DNA from: Streptomyces sp. NBC_00377
GTDB taxonomy: Bacteria; Actinomycetota; Actinomycetes; Streptomycetales; Streptomycetaceae
Assembly (NCBI RefSeq): GCF_036075115.1
Contig: NZ_CP107958.1
Coordinates: 4,898,001-4,962,000 of the forward strand
DNA length: 64,000 nucleotides
Direction: 5' to 3'
Shown here: positions 30,798 to 39,419 of the stretch, piece by piece
Position numbering within the stretch: position 1 is the first letter of the stretch
Layout of the letters: each line of letters begins with the position of its first letter
Translations under genes and position numbers: made by a program
The notes under the pieces: generated by a model
What the model was told of the DNA's origin: nothing
What the model saw: the letters and a program-made list of their open reading frames with translations, nothing else
Databases searched by the model: none

Positions 30798-32357
30798 CTA
30801 CCTTCGGATTCCGGTGGCGAACGGGAGGGTGTTCACGAACGCCCGGTGGTGCTCTCGGTCGCACCACTCGAGCTTGAGGTACGACTTGCCGGCCGAGGCC
30901 CTTATCGTGCGCTTGTCGCGGGCCAGGGCCTCCGGATTGCGGGAGGAGACGGTGATGTACCCGACCAGGTTCACGCCGGCCGCGCCGGACGCCAGGTCCT
31001 CGCCGCGCTGGTCCAGGCGGGAGTGGGCCGCCACGTCACGAGGGTCCACGGTGCGGTTCATCTTGGCGGCGCGGCTCGCCTCCGCGTCGTCGTTCGTCTT
31101 CTCCGTCAGCATGCGTTCGATGGCGACCTCGGTGGGTTCGAGGTCCATGGTCACGGCGACGGTGCGGATGACGTCGGGGGTGTGGACGAGGAGCGGAGCC
31201 AGGAAGTTGACGCCCACCGGGGTCATCGGCCACTCCTTCACCCAGGCCGTGGCGTGGCACCAGGGGGCCCGGGTGGACGACTCGCGGGTCTTGGCCTGGA
31301 GGTACGTGGGCTCCATGGCGTCCAGTTCGGCGGGCCAGGCGTTGCGCTTGGTCATCGCCTGGATGTGGTCGATGGGGTGGTCCGGGTCGTACATGGAGTG
31401 GACGAGGGAGGACAGCCGGCCCTGACCCAGGGGCTGGCGGACGCGGATGTCCGCCTCCTGGAGGCGGGAGCAGATGTCCGTGAGCTCGCGGGCCATGACG
31501 ACCGCCAGACCCGCGTCGCGGTCCAGTTTGCGGCCGGACTGCGGGCGGGCGGCGCGGGCCATGGCGTGGGCCTCGCCGGCCAGTTCGCGGGTGAAGTGCA
31601 TACAGGCGACGAGGTAGGCGCGGTGCTGTTCGCTGCTCGTGGACACCATGGACTGGAGCTGGTCGTAGGAGCGGGCCAGCCAGTCGGGGGACTTCTCGTC
31701 CCCGCGTACGGCGACGTCCTTGGCGTGGGCGTCGGGGTCGGCGGGGAGGGTGCGGGCGAGTATCTGCAGCCGGGTCACGAAGCCGTCGCCGTTGGCCACG
31801 TGCTTGAGGACGGTGCCGAAGCGGTCGACCAGGGCCTCCTGGTCCTCGCTGTCGCGCAGGCCGACGCCCGGTCCCTCGATCTCGATGGCGGCCGTCACCG
31901 TACGGCGGTCGGCGTGCAGGAGTACGGCGATCTCGTCGGGGCCGAAGGGGGCGGCCAGCCAGTTGATGCGGCCGATGCCCGGGGGCGGGCCGATCTCGAT
32001 CTCCTGGCCGTCGATGCGGGTGCCCGCCTCCATGACGGTCGAGCGGTAGGTCGTCCCCCGGCGGAGGGTGCGCTTGTAGCTGCGGTTGATCTCGAACCAC
32101 TTGTAGAACGTGCGGTGCTTGTAGGGCACGTAGACGGCGGCCAGCGCGATCATCGGGAAGCCGCTCAGCAGCACGATCCGCAGGGCGAGGACGGGGACGA
32201 GGAGACCGCACATCATGCCGAGGAACGCGCCGACGACGATGAGCGCGATCTCGCCGGTCTCGCGGTTGCGGCCGACGATCGCGTTCGGCCGGGCGCGGCC
32301 GATCAGATAGGTACGGCGGGGCGTGATCGCGTGGGACAGGTGGGACTCGGTCGTCAA
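30798..32357 (-). CDS. cmdC: SCO6880/PrgI-family type IV secretion membrane protein (CmdC-type)
   Basis: A 519-residue protein. Two closely spaced transmembrane helices (about 38-80, IALIVVGAFLGMMCGLLVPVL) in a PrgI/VirB3-like arrangement are followed by a large soluble domain with DRRTVTAAIEIEGPGVGL and repeated Arg/Asp-rich helices, as in the actinobacterial SCO6880 family that combines VirB3 with the N-terminal part of VirB4. The start is TTG 32357: GGAGGTGA lies upstream and TTGA overlaps the preceding gene's TGA, indicating translational coupling. Confidence 0.8.
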   Translation of the reverse strand: MTTESHLSHAITPRRTYLIGRARPNAIVGRNRETGEIALIVVGAFLGMMCGLLVPVLALRIVLLSGFPMIALAAVYVPYKHRTFYKWFEINRSYKRTLRRGTTYRSTVMEAGTRIDGQEIEIGPPPGIGRINWLAAPFGPDEIAVLLHADRRTVTAAIEIEGPGVGLRDSEDQEALVDRFGTVLKHVANGDGFVTRLQILARTLPADPDAHAKDVAVRGDEKSPDWLARSYDQLQSMVSTSSEQHRAYLVACMHFTRELAGEAHAMARAARPQSGRKLDRDAGLAVVMARELTDICSRLQEADIRVRQPLGQGRLSSLVHSMYDPDHPIDHIQAMTKRNAWPAELDAMEPTYLQAKTRESSTRAPWCHATAWVKEWPMTPVGVNFLAPLLVHTPDVIRTVAVTMDLEPTEVAIERMLTEKTNDDAEASRAAKMNRTVDPRDVAAHSRLDQRGEDLASGAAGVNLVGYITVSSRNPEALARDKRTIRASAGKSYLKLEWCDREHHRAFVNTLPFATGIRR

Positions 32358-33697
32358 CGCCCTTCACCTCCCGTGCGGTTGTTGCTGCTGTTGCGGGTGC
32401 CGGCATGCGGGGTGTTGACCGGGCTGCTCGCGCGGGGGGCGGGTGCGGAGGAGGGGACAGATCCGCCTCCCCCGTTCGAGGTGCGCGAACTGTGCGCGGC
32501 GACTCCGCCCGAGGCGGGGTTGGAGGGGCGGGCGCCGGAGGACCCGGACTGTCCGCCGCCGTTGTTGTCCGCACGGGTGCTGTGAGTCTTGATGCCCTGG
32601 GCGACGAGGGTCGCCGGGGAGCTGATGACGGCCGCGGCCTTGCCCTCGGCGCCCTGCATGATGCGGTTGTTGCGGGAGCCCGCGATCTCGTCGCCGAAGC
32701 CGGGGACGAAGCGGTAGATCATCGCGCTGGCGAAGATGGCGAGCAGGATGATGGAGAGCCCGGAGACGACGGCGGAGAAGGCGTTCGGGCCGTCGGCGGT
32801 GGACAGCGCGCCGGCCAGACCGAGCACTATCACGATGACCGGTTTGACCAGGATGACGGCGATCATGATGCCGGCCCAGCGGCGGACGTGGCTCCACAGG
32901 TTCTTGTCGACCAGACCCGCGTAGACGACGGTGCCGAGCAGGGCGCCCACGTAGAGGAGGGCGGCCCGGATGACGAGCTCCAGCCACAGCACTCCGGCCG
33001 CGAGGATCGACACCAGGGACACGACGATCAGCATGATCGGGCCGCCGCCGATGTCCTCGCCCTTGGCGAGGGCTGCGGAGAAGGTGCCGAAGAACGTGTC
33101 GGTCTGGTTGCCGGTGGTCTTCGCGAGGACGTCGGTGATGCCGTCCGTGGCGGACACGACGGTGTAGAGGATCAGCGGGGTGAAGGCGGAGGCCAGCACG
33201 GTCAGCCAGAGGAAGCCGACGGCTTCGCCGATGGCGGTGGTGAGGGGGACTCCGCGTACCGCCCTCTTGGCGACGGCCAGCAGCCACAGCAGGAGCGTCA
33301 GGACGGTCGAGGCCGCGAAGACGACGGCGTACTGCTTGAGGAACCGCTCGTTGGTGAAGTCGACGTTGGCCGTGTCCTTCACGGCCTCGCTGAGCTTGTC
33401 GATGGTCCAGGCGGCGGCGTCGGCGCAGCCCTTGGCGAGGGAGGAGAGGGGGTCGAGGGTGTCGGAGATGCCGGGGTTGGTGGTGGTGCCCGAGCCTGCG
33501 TTGCCCCGCTCGCAGTACTTCTTGGCCTCGCCGGAGATGAGACTGCAGTCCAGGCTGCCGGACGGGGAGGGTGACGACGAGGGCGTCGGGTCGGGTGTCG
33601 GGGCCGCGAAGGCGCGGGTGGCCAGCAGGACGGCCGAGGTCTGGACGGCTGTCACGACTCCGGCGAGCGTGAGCAGGCGGCGCGGGTTACCGGGCAT
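32354..33697 (-). CDS. cmdD: VirB6-like polytopic membrane protein (CmdD-type)
   Basis: A 447-residue membrane protein. A signal peptide (MPGNPRRLLTLAGVVTA...AFA) leads to a short extracellular Ser/Pro segment with two Cys, then about six hydrophobic helices between residues 125 and 370, and a 75-residue Ser/Gly/Asn-rich tail. This layout matches VirB6/TrbL-type channel components of type IV secretion systems. ATG at 33697 has GGAGGG upstream and overlaps the preceding gene by 11 nt. Confidence 0.78.
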   Translation of the reverse strand: MPGNPRRLLTLAGVVTAVQTSAVLLATRAFAAPTPDPTPSSSPSPSGSLDCSLISGEAKKYCERGNAGSGTTTNPGISDTLDPLSSLAKGCADAAAWTIDKLSEAVKDTANVDFTNERFLKQYAVVFAASTVLTLLLWLLAVAKRAVRGVPLTTAIGEAVGFLWLTVLASAFTPLILYTVVSATDGITDVLAKTTGNQTDTFFGTFSAALAKGEDIGGGPIMLIVVSLVSILAAGVLWLELVIRAALLYVGALLGTVVYAGLVDKNLWSHVRRWAGIMIAVILVKPVIVIVLGLAGALSTADGPNAFSAVVSGLSIILLAIFASAMIYRFVPGFGDEIAGSRNNRIMQGAEGKAAAVISSPATLVAQGIKTHSTRADNNGGGQSGSSGARPSNPASGGVAAHSSRTSNGGGGSVPSSAPAPRASSPVNTPHAGTRNSSNNRTGGEGR

Positions 33698-34535
33698 ACG
33701 TGAACCCTCCGAACTCCTCGATGGCCTTGCTGATCTCGTCGGAGGTGGCGGCCTGGTCGTCGCCGGGAACCGGGGCGGGGCCGTCCTTCTGCTGGTCGCT
33801 GACGATCTTCCAGTCGCCGTCGGTCCACTGGAGGTCGAAGGTCCAGGTCTTCCACGACGAGGTGACCGGGTCGGTCGAGCTCGTGCCGGACATGCCGATG
33901 AGGCCCAGGTACCAGACGGCGACCTTGGCGGTGGCGGTGGAGTAGGCCTGGGGCGTCGTGCCCACGGGGACCACCCGGGAGACGAAGGTGTCGCCCTGGG
34001 GGGCGTTGCCGTCGGTGTCCAGGCCCATCTTCGCGAGGAAGTCGGTCGAGTAGGCCTGGTCCATGGCACCTTGCAGCTTGGCTGCGGCCGCCGGGGTGTA
34101 GACGGTGTCGACGAGAGCGTGCCGGCTGTCCGTCTGGAACATTCCGGTCGAACCGAGTGCCACGGCGTAGTTGGCGGCGGCCGACTGGGCGCCCTGCTGG
34201 GTGTGGGCGAACCCTGAGGGAACGCCACCCGTCGTCGACTGCACCGGCCTCGTTCCCGTCGCCGCCGTGCTCTTGGCTTTCGGTTCGCTGTTGGTGGAGC
34301 CGTTGGCCGAGGTGGAGGAGGAGTCTTCTCCTCCGCGGTTCGCGAAGGCGATCGCCGCGATGAGGACGACGACGACGCCGACCACCGTGACCAGGCTCCG
34401 TGAGGACGAGCGGCCGCCTCTGCGGGCGCCGCCGTAGGGGTCGTTGTCGGGCAGTCGGAGGCGGGTTCTGCCGTATCCCTGCCCCTCGTCGGAGCGCGCG
34501 GATTCGCCGTAGTCGTTTTCGTCGCCGGGAGTCAT
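33687..34535 (-). CDS. cmdE: VirB8-like bitopic membrane protein (CmdE-type)
   Basis: A 282-residue protein. A cytoplasmic N-terminus rich in Asp/Arg/Gly (1-45), one transmembrane helix (LVTVVGVVVVLIAAIAFA, about 48-66), a Ser/Thr linker, and a C-terminal extracellular domain of about 170 residues with the pattern of NTF2-like VirB8/TcpC assembly proteins (AKVAVWYLGLIGMSG, WTFDLQWTDGDWKIVSDQ). It would help assemble the channel in the envelope. The VirB8 assignment rests on topology and domain pattern, not on a clear signature. Confidence 0.72.
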   Translation of the reverse strand: MTPGDENDYGESARSDEGQGYGRTRLRLPDNDPYGGARRGGRSSSRSLVTVVGVVVVLIAAIAFANRGGEDSSSTSANGSTNSEPKAKSTAATGTRPVQSTTGGVPSGFAHTQQGAQSAAANYAVALGSTGMFQTDSRHALVDTVYTPAAAAKLQGAMDQAYSTDFLAKMGLDTDGNAPQGDTFVSRVVPVGTTPQAYSTATAKVAVWYLGLIGMSGTSSTDPVTSSWKTWTFDLQWTDGDWKIVSDQQKDGPAPVPGDDQAATSDEISKAIEEFGGFTYAR

Positions 34536-34736
34536 GCCGCGTAGGCCCCCTCGCTGCTGTACCGGGACGTGTACAAGTACGACGGTAGCCGTGCTGGTTC
34601 CCGCGCGGGCGCGGTGTGGTGACTCGACATCAGGGACATCAGGGAAACGCAACCTCAGCCGGTGGGCACGACAGGTGGGTGTGGGGTGTGGGCCGGGCGT
34701 GCCCGGACGGGACTGGGGGTGGCGCGGAGGCCGCGG

Positions 34737-35045
34737 CTACACGGCCATGCCGTACACGATCGTGAACAGGGTCCCGAGGGAGCCGATGATGAAGACTCCC
34801 GTCAGCCCGGCGATGATGAGGCCCTTGCCCTGTTCCGCACTGAAGGTGTCCCGCAGGGCGGTCGCGCCGATGCGTTGCTTGGCCGCGCCCCAGATGGCGA
34901 TGCCGAGGCAGAGAAGGATGGCGACCGCCATCACGACCTCGATCATCACCTTGGCCTCGTTGCCCAGGCTGCCGAAGGGCCCCCAGTCCGGAGCGATCCC
35001 GCCGATGATGGTGTTGATATCGCCTTTGTCGGCCGCAAACAGCAC
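34737..35045 (-). CDS. cmdF: Small two-helix membrane protein (CmdF-type)
   Basis: A 102-residue protein whose two transmembrane helices (about 38-60 and 76-100) flank a short basic loop, comparable to VirB2/TcpE-size components of type IV systems. It begins MLFAADKGDINTIIGG. GTG 35045 was chosen because GGCGGTGA, a near-perfect match to the 16S anti-Shine-Dalgarno, lies 8 nt upstream; longer in-frame starts lack such a site. It is the first gene of the six-gene cluster, separated by 201 nt from the next. Confidence 0.72.
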   Translation of the reverse strand: MLFAADKGDINTIIGGIAPDWGPFGSLGNEAKVMIEVVMAVAILLCLGIAIWGAAKQRIGATALRDTFSAEQGKGLIIAGLTGVFIIGSLGTLFTIVYGMAV

Positions 35046-35484
35046 GTAAGTCACCGCCCCTGGTGGGTAGTTCCACGGTCGCTCTGCGGGTGTGCAGAGG
35101 TCACGCCTCATTGTCGCCGACAAATCAGCCGTCGTATGTCGACTTGGCGTCATTGTCGGGCGGGAGTCGTACGAATAGCTCGTATGGTCACTCTGTGTAT
35201 CACGGCAGGTCACGCCGGGCAATGAGGCCGCAGCGGAACCTGTGGTGTGGTCCCGTCGTTAGCCCACTTCACGGCCCCGCACCGTTTCTGACGGCTGGTC
35301 GGGTGAGCGTACGTTTCGATGTTCTCATGACGTGGCGCACACCGGGCATGGCGAACGGGCCCCGGCTGGATGCCGGGGCCCGTTCGCCCATTCACCACGT
35401 GTGGCCCCCACGGCCCACTGTGGCTGTTCTGTTGTGGCCGGCCGTGGCCGGCTCTGCGGGACGGCGGTGGTGTGTGACGGTGGA
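35046..35484. other. Intergenic region with cmdF promoter and a terminator
   Basis: No gene is seen in this 439-bp gap. The part next to cmdF must hold the cluster promoter. A strong hairpin lies at 35351-35387. Confidence 0.6.
35351..35387 (-). terminator. Perfect 16-bp hairpin terminator
   Basis: gcgaacgggccccggc (35351-35366) pairs exactly with 35372-35387 around a 5-nt loop. It lies about 100 nt past the sedolisin-type protease stop on the minus strand and also shields the cmd cluster promoter from read-through. Confidence 0.8.
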
Positions 35485-36819
35485 TCAGCCGGTGAAGGCG
35501 TCCGTGCCCTGCGGGGTGCCGAGGCCGGTGGGGCCGTCGTAGCCTGACTTGGCGGTGCAGAGGTAGGCGGTGCTGGAGGAGCAGGTGCCGTTGCTGCCGC
35601 TGGTGACGTCGTTCAGGGCGGAGGTGTCCGCGTAGGGGTAGGAGGCCGGGTAGTCGCTGCTGCCCGGGGTGCCGGCGAGGGCGTACACGGCGGCGATGAT
35701 GGGTGCGGAGGCGCTGGTTCCGCCGAAGGTGTACCAGCCGGCGGTGACCCCGTAGGAATCGTAGACCGAGACGCCGGTCGCCGGGTCGGCCACGGCCGAG
35801 ACGTCGGAGATGGTGCGCTTGGCGCAGCCGGTGTCGGTCTGCCAGGTCGGCTTGGCGTCGTAGGCGGAGCAGCCGGAGCCGGTGCCCTCGGTGGAGCTGG
35901 TGTTCCAGACCTTCTCGGTCCAGCCGCGGGTCGTGGAGGAGGTGGACAGGGCGGTGCCGCCGACCGAGGTCACGTACTTGGAGGCGGCCGGGTATTCGGC
36001 GCCGTAGCCCTCGTCGCCCGCGCTGACGGTGATGGCGACGCCGGCGTGCTTGAAGTACGAGGTGTCGTACGAGGTGTCCGAGGAGGACTCGGAGCCGCCG
36101 TAGCTGTTGGAGACGAACTTCGCGCCCAGCGTCACGGCCTCGTTCACGGCCTTGCCGAGGTTGGCCATGGACGAGGAGGTGGCCTCGACCAGCAGGATCT
36201 TGCAGTTGGGGCAGACCGCGCTGGCCATGTCGAGGTCGAGGGACTCCTCCTCGGCCCAGCCGCTGTCGGCGCTGGGCAGGGAGGTGGTGGAGCCGCTCTG
36301 GCTCACCTTCTTGAAGCAGCCGTTGGCGACCGTGCAGGCGGGGAGGCCGTAGTAGGTGCGGTACTTGGCGAGGTCGGCGGCGGCGTTCGGGTCGTCGTAG
36401 GCGTCGACGATGGCGATGGTCTCGCCGGATCCGCTGCTCGAGGCCGCGTCGGTGAGGCCGTAGGCGTCCTGGAGGTCGGACGGGCCGTAACCGGTGGGGC
36501 TGGCGGCGGAGGCCTTCGGGGTGACCTTGGCGGCCTTGCCGGTCTCGGCGGCGCGTTCCTTCTGGAAGGCCGTGGTGCCGCCGGTCACGCGGAAGGAGTT
36601 ACAGGTCAGGTCGCCCTTGTGCTTGGGGGTGGCACAGGGGGTGGCGGCCCAGGTGACCTTGGCGGAGGTGGTCGTGGTGGTGGTCGCGGGTGCCGCGCTC
36701 GCATGGGCCGCGGTGCCGAGTCCGGCGAGCACGAGGGCGGCGGTGCCGAGGGCCGAGGCGGCCGTGCGGCGCCATCTGCCGGATATGGCGGGGGAGGCGG
36801 GGGAAGTCGTCGTACGCAA
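35485..36819 (-). CDS. Secreted S53 (sedolisin-type) serine protease
   Basis: A 444-residue exported protease. A twin-Arg-containing signal (WRRTAASALGTAALVLAGLG...ASA, about 1-43) is followed by the catalytic domain. The sedolisin acid pair is in WAEEESLDLDM (E191 and D195), and the nucleophile is in GGTSASAPI (about S369-S371), the S53/S8 clan SGTS motif. Cys pairs suggest an extracellular fold. There is no long pro-domain, unlike classical sedolisins. The start is TTG 36819, with AGGAG 7 nt upstream. It is transcribed alone, with a strong terminator behind it. Confidence 0.85.
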   Translation of the reverse strand: MRTTTSPASPAISGRWRRTAASALGTAALVLAGLGTAAHASAAPATTTTTTSAKVTWAATPCATPKHKGDLTCNSFRVTGGTTAFQKERAAETGKAAKVTPKASAASPTGYGPSDLQDAYGLTDAASSSGSGETIAIVDAYDDPNAAADLAKYRTYYGLPACTVANGCFKKVSQSGSTTSLPSADSGWAEEESLDLDMASAVCPNCKILLVEATSSSMANLGKAVNEAVTLGAKFVSNSYGGSESSSDTSYDTSYFKHAGVAITVSAGDEGYGAEYPAASKYVTSVGGTALSTSSTTRGWTEKVWNTSSTEGTGSGCSAYDAKPTWQTDTGCAKRTISDVSAVADPATGVSVYDSYGVTAGWYTFGGTSASAPIIAAVYALAGTPGSSDYPASYPYADTSALNDVTSGSNGTCSSSTAYLCTAKSGYDGPTGLGTPQGTDAFTG

Positions 36820-37239
36820 CGGACAGCTCCTGAAGACGGGTGACAGGGGCGGTGCGGGTGGGGGGTGATGCGTGCCACCGGTGTGTGGTCCCCGGTGGCG
36901 GGCGGCGGCCCGCGGACGACTGTTCCCTTGTTGAGTACGCGACAACAAGATGGGCGGTGGAATCCTGACTTCCGCCATACTCAAGGGGGTTGGGGGATTG
37001 CTGATCAATGGCGGGCGGATGGTACGGCGATGGCCGGAACTTGACCCCGCCCCTGCCCCGACCGGATCCCTGCCGCCCCGGCGCGTCGCACCCGACCGGT
37101 CCGGGGGGTCGCCGTGGGCGGCGGTGCAGCCCGTGCCGGAACCTGCTGCGGGGCCGGAGGTAAAGTCTGCTCGCCGCGTCCCGTGCCGGACCGGGCAGCG
37201 CGGCTCCGTGTCCCCTGTGAGCGCCGGCCGGGTGACGCC
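36820..37239. other. Divergent protease / phospholipase promoter region
   Basis: A 420-bp gap with no gene. It contains the inverted repeat cttgttg-N9-caacaag at 36927-36949, about 110 nt upstream of the protease TTG, a candidate operator. Confidence 0.6.
36927..36949. promoter_or_regulatory. 7-bp inverted repeat, candidate operator
   Basis: Arms cttgttg (36927-36933) and caacaag (36943-36949) flank a 9-bp spacer in a locally AT-richer patch of a GC-rich gap. Position and symmetry fit a dimeric repressor site for the protease gene. Confidence 0.4.
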
Positions 37240-38463
37240 ATGACCAGTACGCAGCACCGGACCGAGCCGACCGATGCCGGCTCCGGCACCGATACGCCGG
37301 CGAGGGTCGAGGAGCGGGCCGTGCGGATACGCCGTCGCCTCGAGCGGCTGATCGGCATCGCGGCGACCGAGGGCAACACGCTCACCGCCCTGCGCAACGG
37401 GGACGAGATCTTCCCGGCGATGCTGGCGCGCATCCGGTCCGCCGAGCACACCGTGGACATGATGACGTTCGTGTACTGGAGGGGTGACATCGCCCGGGAG
37501 TTCGCGCGGGCCCTGGCCGACCGGGCCCAGGCCGGGGTGCGGGTGCGGTTGCTGCTGGACGGGTTCGGCAGTCGGCTGATCGAGAAGGAACTGCTGGAGG
37601 AGATGGAGCGGGCCGGTGTCCAGGTGGCCTGGTTCCGCAGACCCCTGACCCTCTCCCCGTTCAAGCAGAACCACCGCTGCCACCGCAAGGTTCTCGTCGT
37701 GGACGAGCAGACGGCGTTCACCGGCGGGGTCGGGATCGCCGAGGAGTGGTGCGGCAACGCGCGCAACGAGCACGAGTGGCGCGACACCCATGTGGAGGTC
37801 CGCGGACCCGCCGTGGACGGCATCGCCGCCGCCTTCGCGCAGAACTGGGCCGAGTGTCACGAGGAACTCTTCGACGACCGCGACCGGTTCGTCCCGCACC
37901 ACCCGCAGGGCGACGCGGTGGTGCAGGTGGTGCGCGGATCGGCCAGCTTCGGCTGGCAGGACATGCAGACGCTGATCCGGGTGATGCTGGAGTCGGCCGA
38001 GGAACGCTTCCGGCTGGCCACCGCCTACTTCTCGCCGGACGCCTTCTTCATCGAACTCCTGTGCGCCACCGCCCGGCGGGGCGTGCAGGTGGAGATCCTG
38101 CTGCCCGGGCCGCACACCGACAAGCGGGTCTGCCAGCTGGCCGGCCAGCACTACTACGAGGACCTCACCGCCTGCGGCGTGAAGATCTACCAGTACCAGC
38201 CGACGATGATGCACGCCAAGGTCATCACCGTGGACGGCATCGCCGCGCTGGTGGGCTCGACCAACTTCAACCGGCGGTCCCTCGACCACGACGAGGAGAT
38301 CATGCTCGCCGTGCTGGACCAGGAGTTCACGGCCACGCTCGACGGCCACTTCGACGAGGACGTGAAGGCCGCCGCGCTGATCCGGGAGGGACGTTGGAAG
38401 CGGCGCTCGGCGGTCCAGCGGGCGCGAGAGGCCGCCGTCCTGCCCATCCGCCGCTTCCTGTGA
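37240..38463 (+). CDS. Phospholipase D / cardiolipin synthase family protein
   Basis: A 407-residue protein with two HKD half-sites: HRKVLVVDEQTAFTGG (H148, K150, D155) and HAKVITVDGIAALVGSTN (H325, K327, D332). The spacing and the GSTNFNRRS follow-up are typical of cardiolipin synthases that condense phosphatidylglycerol or CDP-diacylglycerol. It lacks the N-terminal transmembrane helices of E. coli ClsA and is more like ClsB-type enzymes. ATG 37240 is preceded by GGGTGA. The context does not fix the substrate. Confidence 0.87.
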   Translation: MTSTQHRTEPTDAGSGTDTPARVEERAVRIRRRLERLIGIAATEGNTLTALRNGDEIFPAMLARIRSAEHTVDMMTFVYWRGDIAREFARALADRAQAGVRVRLLLDGFGSRLIEKELLEEMERAGVQVAWFRRPLTLSPFKQNHRCHRKVLVVDEQTAFTGGVGIAEEWCGNARNEHEWRDTHVEVRGPAVDGIAAAFAQNWAECHEELFDDRDRFVPHHPQGDAVVQVVRGSASFGWQDMQTLIRVMLESAEERFRLATAYFSPDAFFIELLCATARRGVQVEILLPGPHTDKRVCQLAGQHYYEDLTACGVKIYQYQPTMMHAKVITVDGIAALVGSTNFNRRSLDHDEEIMLAVLDQEFTATLDGHFDEDVKAAALIREGRWKRRSAVQRAREAAVLPIRRFL

Positions 38464-38480
38464 CGCCGGTGTCCCCGGTG

Positions 38481-38510
38481 TCCTCAGTACTCCCGTCCTC
38501 AGTACTCCCG
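38481..38510 (+). repeat. 15-bp perfect tandem duplication
   Basis: tcctcagtactcccg occurs twice head to tail (38481-38495 and 38496-38510) just after the phospholipase gene. The unit contains the palindrome agtact. The rest of the gap to 38686 shows only the leader of the small hydrophobic gene. Confidence 0.8.
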
Positions 38511-38686
38511 GTGTCCGCGGCGGCTCCGGTGGTTCTGGTGGTTCCGTGTCTCCGGCGTGCCTGACGCGCCGGTGTCCCGAATATGCGGGGGACTCGTGTT
38601 CCCTGCTTCGTCGACGACATGCGTCGGAAATTTGAAGGCGTGAAGGGAATTTCGTGGGGCACCTGAGTCAGCGGAGGTTGATAATC

Positions 38687-38857
38687 ATGGTTCCCCTGCT
38701 TCTTGTTCTGCTTCTCGCGCTCATCCTTTTCGGTGCCGGATTCGCACTCAAGGCCCTGTGGTGGCTCGCCGTCATCGTCCTGGTGGTATGGCTGGTGGGC
38801 TTTGTGGCGCGGCCTGCCGGGCACGGTGGCCGCAAGGGCCGCTGGTACCGCTGGTAG
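38687..38857 (+). CDS. Small hydrophobic membrane protein
   Basis: A 56-residue peptide: two hydrophobic helices (about 2-21 and 24-43) followed by a basic tail ending RKGRWYRW. GGAGG lies 9 nt upstream of the ATG at 38687, and a strong terminator follows, which supports a real gene. Similar peptides are common in Streptomyces as hydrophobic proteins of unknown role, often stress-linked in other bacteria. Confidence 0.75.
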   Translation: MVPLLLVLLLALILFGAGFALKALWWLAVIVLVVWLVGFVARPAGHGGRKGRWYRW

Positions 38858-38898
38858 CGGATTCCGGGAATTCCGTGGATTCCGCGAAATCCGGCTGA

Positions 38899-38938
38899 GG
38901 GAAGGGCCCCGTCGACGATTGCCGACGGGGCCCTTCCC
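38899..38938. terminator. Bidirectional terminator, perfect 16-bp stem
   Basis: gggaagggccccgtcg (38899-38914) pairs with 38923-38938 around an 8-nt loop. It lies between two convergent genes and can serve both. Confidence 0.85.
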
Positions 38939-38949
38939 TGTGTCGCGAC

Positions 38950-39204
38950 TCATTCGGGCCGGTCGAATTCCGGTAGGCCTTCGACGAAATGGTCGAATTC
39001 ACCCGCCTGTACGCCCCGTACGAACGCGTCCCACTTTCTGCGGTTCGTCGTGACGACGGTCTCCGGGGCGCTGGTCTCCCGCAGATAGACGGGAGCCTCG
39101 CCGTCGTCCCCCTCGCCGAAGGCGATCTCGATCCAGGGGCCGGGGCCGGTCGCGTCCGGCGGGGCGGCACGGGTCCAGGTGAGGCCGGAGGGGATGTCAG
39201 CCAC
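38950..39204 (-). CDS. DUF397 domain protein
   Basis: An 84-residue protein. It has the DUF397 pattern: LTWTRAAPPDATGPGPWIEIAF, then VYLRETSAPETVVTTNRRKWDAFVRGVQAGEFD. The family is abundant in Streptomyces and usually sits beside a helix-turn-helix partner; none is adjacent here. GTG 39204 has GGAGG 9 nt upstream. Some family members (BldB-like WhiJ-associated proteins) influence development, but no role can be claimed for this copy. Confidence 0.85.
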   Translation of the reverse strand: MADIPSGLTWTRAAPPDATGPGPWIEIAFGEGDDGEAPVYLRETSAPETVVTTNRRKWDAFVRGVQAGEFDHFVEGLPEFDRPE

Positions 39205-39419
39205 GGGGAAAGTCCTCCTCGAGGTCGGTGAACCTGCGGGAACGCGTCCGGGCCGCCGCCCGTGGGCGGCGCCGGGTCTGCGGTCGGTACGGGCATGCGG
39301 GGCGGGCCGTGGGGTATCCGGGCCTGGTGGGAAGACTGGAAAGGTGGCGTGGGTGGAGTGCGGGTAGCGTCGGAAGGGAAGGTACGCGTCTGACGTTTCT
39401 CTCACCCTCGTGGGACACA

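Noticed and set aside
27750..35045. Integrative conjugative element
   Set aside because: No integrase, relaxase, replication gene, tRNA or flanking direct repeats; composition matches the chromosome.
38950..39204. DUF397 gene as part of a toxin-antitoxin-like pair
   Set aside because: No helix-turn-helix partner is adjacent; neighbours are unrelated exported proteins.
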